Shown piece after piece: positions 56,890-60,334 of a stretch of 60,334 nt of DNA. Below the pieces are notes generated by a model that was not told the DNA's origin, ran no database searches, and saw nothing but the letters and a program-made list of their open reading frames with translations. The DNA comes from Spongospora subterranea f. sp. subterranea. Taxonomy: Eukaryota > Endomyxa: Phytomyxea > Phytomyxea > Plasmodiophorida. The translations under genes and the position numbers were made by a program. Location of the stretch: the NCBI GenBank assembly GCA_049724395.1, contig JAUGWO010000274.1, positions 1 to 60,334 on the forward strand. The letters are read 5' to 3'. Every line of letters starts with the position of its first letter. Positions within the stretch are counted from its first letter, which is position 1.

Positions 56890-57560
56890 TTAGAATTTGT
56901 TAGAGTTAGAGTATCCGGAAGGCAACGTCCATTTTCGAATATGCAATCCCGGAAGGACGGGCCGCGCGATGTTCATGGGATAGGCTGGACCATGCACTGT
57001 TAAGGCAGTAACAAGTCGACAAATGGCATAACGCATTCAAAGCGTGTCTGGGCAATTACCAATGCCCCATTCCTACCTGCAAATTTTTAGAACGACCAGC
57101 GAGACGAAGTGGTCTCCCCCCCCCTGGGAAAGATACGCAATGTCCAAGCCACAAGGAATGTCCAAGCCACAAGGAACGTCTGGATCACATCACGTGTGAC
57201 ATGCGACTCTCAAAACGGTTCATATCCAACAATATATTGAGTCCCACCATTTCGGTCATCATTCGCATCGCCGTCCACATCCTAATCGTGCTGATCTGAC
57301 ATCGAGAATTCGGTTTGAGGAAATTGTCAAGAGGGCGCCAGAGGCGTGTCTCAAAACACTGCAGATAGGCAAGTTCTCTCAACCAGCGTTTATCAACGTG
57401 CACCCTTCGCTCAATAACCTGAGCCATTGACGTACTCCAGAAACAAAGTTCCTTCACGAGGGAAACCGGAATCATCAATTGGATTTTAGCTTGCGATTGC
57501 GAGCACCAGCATGGCGATGGAAGACGGGCACATCGTGCTGATGACGCCGTTCAGCCGTTC
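56890..57560. other. Decayed coding-like stretch
   Basis: Plus-strand pieces such as WHNAFKACLGNYQCPIPTCK and CPSHKECPSHKERLDHITCD show spaced cysteines and histidines that could once have bound zinc. A later piece reads EEIVKRAPEACLKTLQIGKF. They lie in different frames and no gene can be read through. A short duplication (atgtccaagccacaagga, two copies at about 57139-57175) lies inside. Confidence 0.3.
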
Positions 57561-58196
57561 ATGAAAGAACGATTAGAAGAGCGTCAATCGTCTTTTCAGA
57601 GTGGCAGGCCGAGAAACAGGTGTGCAATGTGGAGACTTTTTGTAGATGACCCAGTGGCTGAACATAAAGCCGGCGGCGTAGGATCATCCTCAGCGTTGCA
57701 GAGCATTGAAATTATCAAGGCCAACACTCAAAATGGCCACCCTGTCAAAGGTCCCTTTTCCGCTGTTGCAGATAAGCCCAACGTCCACCAGAGGACAATC
57801 AGAAAAATCTGGCAAACCAACGATTGTCATCGAGTTCGGGCATTCGCAACCGCTACACACAACAGGATATCGCATCGGAGTCGTCGATAAATGCCGCTCG
57901 TGGTTGCTAAGGTCGAGCGATCCGCTCAAAAAGTCGCGAATCGCTGTCGCGATCAAGGCATACAGACTCAAGCAATGATGGATTGCATGGTTTTGCTTCG
58001 GGTTGAGAATGGTGACCCAATCCGGTACGGTCCAGCGGTTAGGATTATGAATACCGATGACAAGTTTAAAAAGAAAGCCGCAATTCCAATTCGAGATCTG
58101 TATTTTAATGTCTCATTGCCGCCTCAATTAGAGCATCTCACCACTCTAAAGATTGATTTGTACGACACCCTGCACCGTTATTTGATGCCAAAGTGA
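57561..58196 (+). CDS. Repeat-family gene, copy B (C-terminal half)
   Basis: Recognisable homology begins near 57800 with PTIVIEFGHSQPLHTTGY, continues with DKCRSWLLRSSDPLKKSRIA, VAIKAYRL, QAMMDCMVLLRVENGDPIRY and VRIMNTDDKFKKKAAIPIRD, and ends DTLHRYLMPK at 58196. Two overlapping frames carry it, so it is interrupted around 57890-57980. The N-terminal half seen in copies A and C is absent; unrelated sequence lies upstream. DNA identity to copy A is high in places (gcattcgcaaccgctacaca in both). Confidence 0.5.
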
Positions 58197-58254
58197 ATAG
58201 AACATATCGTTGCCTCTATTCACTCTTTCTGATAAGAGGGTGGTTTAATCGAGA

Positions 58255-59120
58255 AAAGAGCAGGGTGTCGTAAAGATCAATATCTAGTTTAGTGAGATGT
58301 CTCTAGTTGAGGGGGCAATGAGACATAAAAATACAGATCTCGAACAGGAATAGCGACTTTCTTTGCAAACCTTTCATCGGTATTCATAATCCTGACCACT
58401 GGACCGTATTGAATTGGGTCACCATTATCAACAAGTCGCGAAATAATGCAATCGATCATTGCTTGAGTCTTGTATTCTTTAATCGCGACAGCGATTCGCG
58501 GCTTTTTGAGCGGATCGCTTGACCTTGACAACCACGACCGGCATTTATCGGCGACTCCGATGCAACATCCTGTTGTGTGAATTCCCGAACTCGATGACGA
58601 TCGTTGGTTCTCCGACATTGGTATGCATGGGAAACAACCCTCCATTCGCTTTCCCTTTCCGTCTTTTCAACGGTTTACCTAATTTTGATAAATCTTCATG
58701 AAGATATAGGAAAATTTTGAACAAAAAACCTGTTGACGCAAGGCTCTGCATAAAAGGCACTCCTAGATCATCAAGGAATATGGTTTGCTCGAAAGTTGGG
58801 GCGCCAATTGCATGGTCTGGTGATTCTGACATCTCCACGATAATTTTCAAACTCTCTGAACGGAACGATATGTCGAGCACATCGCTACACTGGTCACATT
58901 CATTGACTTCAATTGCTCTTTCAAACTAATCGCTGGAGATGCCTTCTGCAATGACTATAGACCTATCATCGGTCAAAATGGTTTGGCCACAGTCAATTTT
59001 GTCGAGAAAAGTCTGCGAACAGATGTGATCGTGGATTAATGACTCGCCTGATGTAATCATCGAAACGGGGTCAGCCAAGAAACATGGCGATCAGTCGCAA
59101 ATTTCATCGCCGTAATTTTA
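58255..59120 (-). CDS. Repeat-family gene, copy C (inverted)
   Basis: Reads on the minus strand, so it faces copy B tail to tail with about 60 bases between them. Pieces: LFADFSRQ and SIVIAEGISS (about 59030-58920), MLDISFRSESLKIIVEMSES, DHAIGAPTFEQTIF, GVPFMQSLASTGFLF, GKPLKRRKGKANGGLFPMHT and EPTIVIEFGNSQ. They continue with DKCRSWLSRSSDPLKKPRIA, MIDCIISRLVDNGDPIQYGP and KVAIPVRDLYFYVSLPPQLE. It has the whole order of blocks seen separately in A and B, in several frames. Upstream homology to copy A extends to about 59110, including gctgaccccgtttcgatgat in both. Function unknown. Confidence 0.5.
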
Positions 59121-59460
59121 GTATTATTGATGGGATATTAATAGTGTTTAATTCAGAACAATTTAACAAATATAGTCATTACTCACCCAGTATTGTTTGA
59201 GCAATTCCGTTGTTTCATTATATGTTCCCATTTTCTGAACATCGAGATAATCACCATCTGAAAAAGTTTCACTCGTTTCTATAGCTGGATAAGCGTTTCG
59301 AGAACATCCGAACATTGCTTTCGATTGAACCGTAAAATATTCCCGAGAATCCTTTTATATGAAATAAAAAACAAGGCCTTTTATAAAATAAAAAACAAGG
59401 CCAAAGATTTTTCTTAATGCATCAAAACGATTCGATCTTTCAATTCTGAGTATTCTTTGA
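59121..59460. other. AT-rich spacer with a two-copy 24-bp repeat
   Basis: No gene is seen. At about 59354-59403 the sequence ttttat(at)gaaataaaaaacaaggcc occurs twice in tandem with small differences. Confidence 0.5.
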
Positions 59461-60334
59461 TTTAAACTGCTGGTGATTTCGGTGTAATTTCACAGTACCA
59501 CACGTCAAATGTGTCGGGCGCAGCCCTGTGTAATTGGACATTTGGTGTTACCTCGGCCGAGAGCCACAGTCCATGACTTGGGCAAAACTTGACTGCGAAC
59601 TGCATGATACTATTTTTGGTCTTCCGTTGACTACCAATATTGTTGGCGTTGATCATGGAAGTTATGGATCTGTTCCTACTTGCAGACCAGGTCGTGGGAT
59701 CGTGTTTCCAACTACAGCACGTCATTGATAATCGAAACTGTGAAGCGTCAAGCTCTAATAAGAGCAGACAAACCAAATACTGTGCTACCGTCGGTTCATT
59801 GTTTCTTTGAATTGTTGTTATTCAAATCCACTTTTTTCAATCAAGTCTCTTTTACTGGCATTAAACTGCATAAACAGGTTCGCTCCATCACTCGCCAAAT
59901 TGCAAGTGTCGTTTCGGAAGTTGCAGAAGTAAGCGAGAAGACCAAAATTTTGCAAGCGAATACGTCGGAGATTAGGTTCAAAACTCGAACTGTAACACAA
60001 GCATTAGATGTCCTGCAATCCCAACTTGGCATACAGCTTGAAATAATCGGTATGGTTACGAACTGTTGCCCAACATATATCGACCTGTTTGCTTAGAAAG
60101 CAATGCATTGCGCTGTTTTGATGTGAATCTGATTCCTTTTTTACAACTTTCTACGTTCGTCCGCTGTTCAGTATCATGTTCTTCATGGCGAAAAAAATAT
60201 TCTAGTTTCTGGGCGCTTGGTCTTCCTTATTGGCAATTGTCTAGCGTATGATGATAAGGATTTTTGCGATTTCGTATATCAATGCATGTCTTGTAGACGA
60301 TCTCATTGAATCCTCCACCGGTTCATCACAAGTT
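59461..60334 (+). CDS. Partial coiled-coil, possibly membrane protein at the right edge
   Basis: The plus-strand frame 59680-60096 contains an amphipathic helix (RSITRQIASVVSEVAEVSEK, then TKILQANTSEIRFKTRTVTQ and ALDVLQSQLGIQLEII). Downstream pieces are hydrophobic (VSGRRLVFLIGNCL-type reading at about 60180-60240), with a putative acceptor before DDLIESSTGSS at the edge. A coiled coil followed by membrane helices recalls nuclear-fusion proteins of the KAR5/GEX1 type, but I only see the general pattern. The frame is cut by the window end. Confidence 0.35.

Overview
This is a gene-dense window from a nuclear eukaryotic genome. Nearly every recognisable gene is split by short GT-AG introns, mostly 45-100 bases. 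One intron of 32 bases in UTP4 is supported by reading phase. The gene set is a heterotrimeric G-protein alpha subunit, a CD36/LIMP-2 scavenger receptor, a GOST-type seven-helix receptor, a kinesin-4, profilin, SAM50, ATP23, TAF11, RACK1 and a possible axonemal-dynein-light-chain-like protein. That points to a free-living protist, probably flagellated at some stage and near the opisthokont/amoebozoan part of the tree. I cannot name the genus.

Region by region: 0-4.4 kb is mobile-element territory. It holds an open frame running off the left edge, a broken Ty3/gypsy-type retroelement, an A/G-rich minisatellite, a 73-bp inverted-repeat pair and a decayed helicase-like stretch. From 4.7 to 26 kb the genes are housekeeping, signalling and cytoskeletal: UTP4 and an FKBP-type nucleolar isomerase sharing one 230-bp divergent promoter, an axonemal-light-chain/EF-hand-like protein, G-alpha, a 682-residue helical protein, an ankyrin-repeat protein and a kinesin-4. 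From 26 to 41 kb lie a duplicated gene scrap, a ~45-bp tandem repeat, an NDP-sugar 4,6-dehydratase, a fasciclin-domain protein, a membrane-anchored multicopper oxidase, SAM50, a 39-bp minisatellite, ATP23, a secreted protein and a CD36-family receptor. From 43 to 53.7 kb come RACK1, ribosomal protein eL15, a membrane protein, an AT-hook protein, mitochondrial ribosome recycling factor, a GOST receptor, a profilin and TAF11. From 54 to 59.1 kb a repetitive block carries three incomplete copies of an unrecognised gene family around a 56-copy 23-bp satellite. The right edge holds part of a coiled-coil gene.

The genes do not form one pathway, and the gathering of mitochondrial genes (SAM50, ATP23, MRRF) looks like chance. 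Three host genes (ankyrin protein, kinesin, GOST receptor) show the same +1 reading-frame offset, each resolvable at an in-frame UGA. This is either residual sequence error or +1 frameshifting and is the most testable oddity among known genes. The best candidate for something undescribed is the repeat family plus two-letter satellite at 54-59 kb. Splice calls were made by eye from reading phase and conserved motifs; where phases close exactly I say so.
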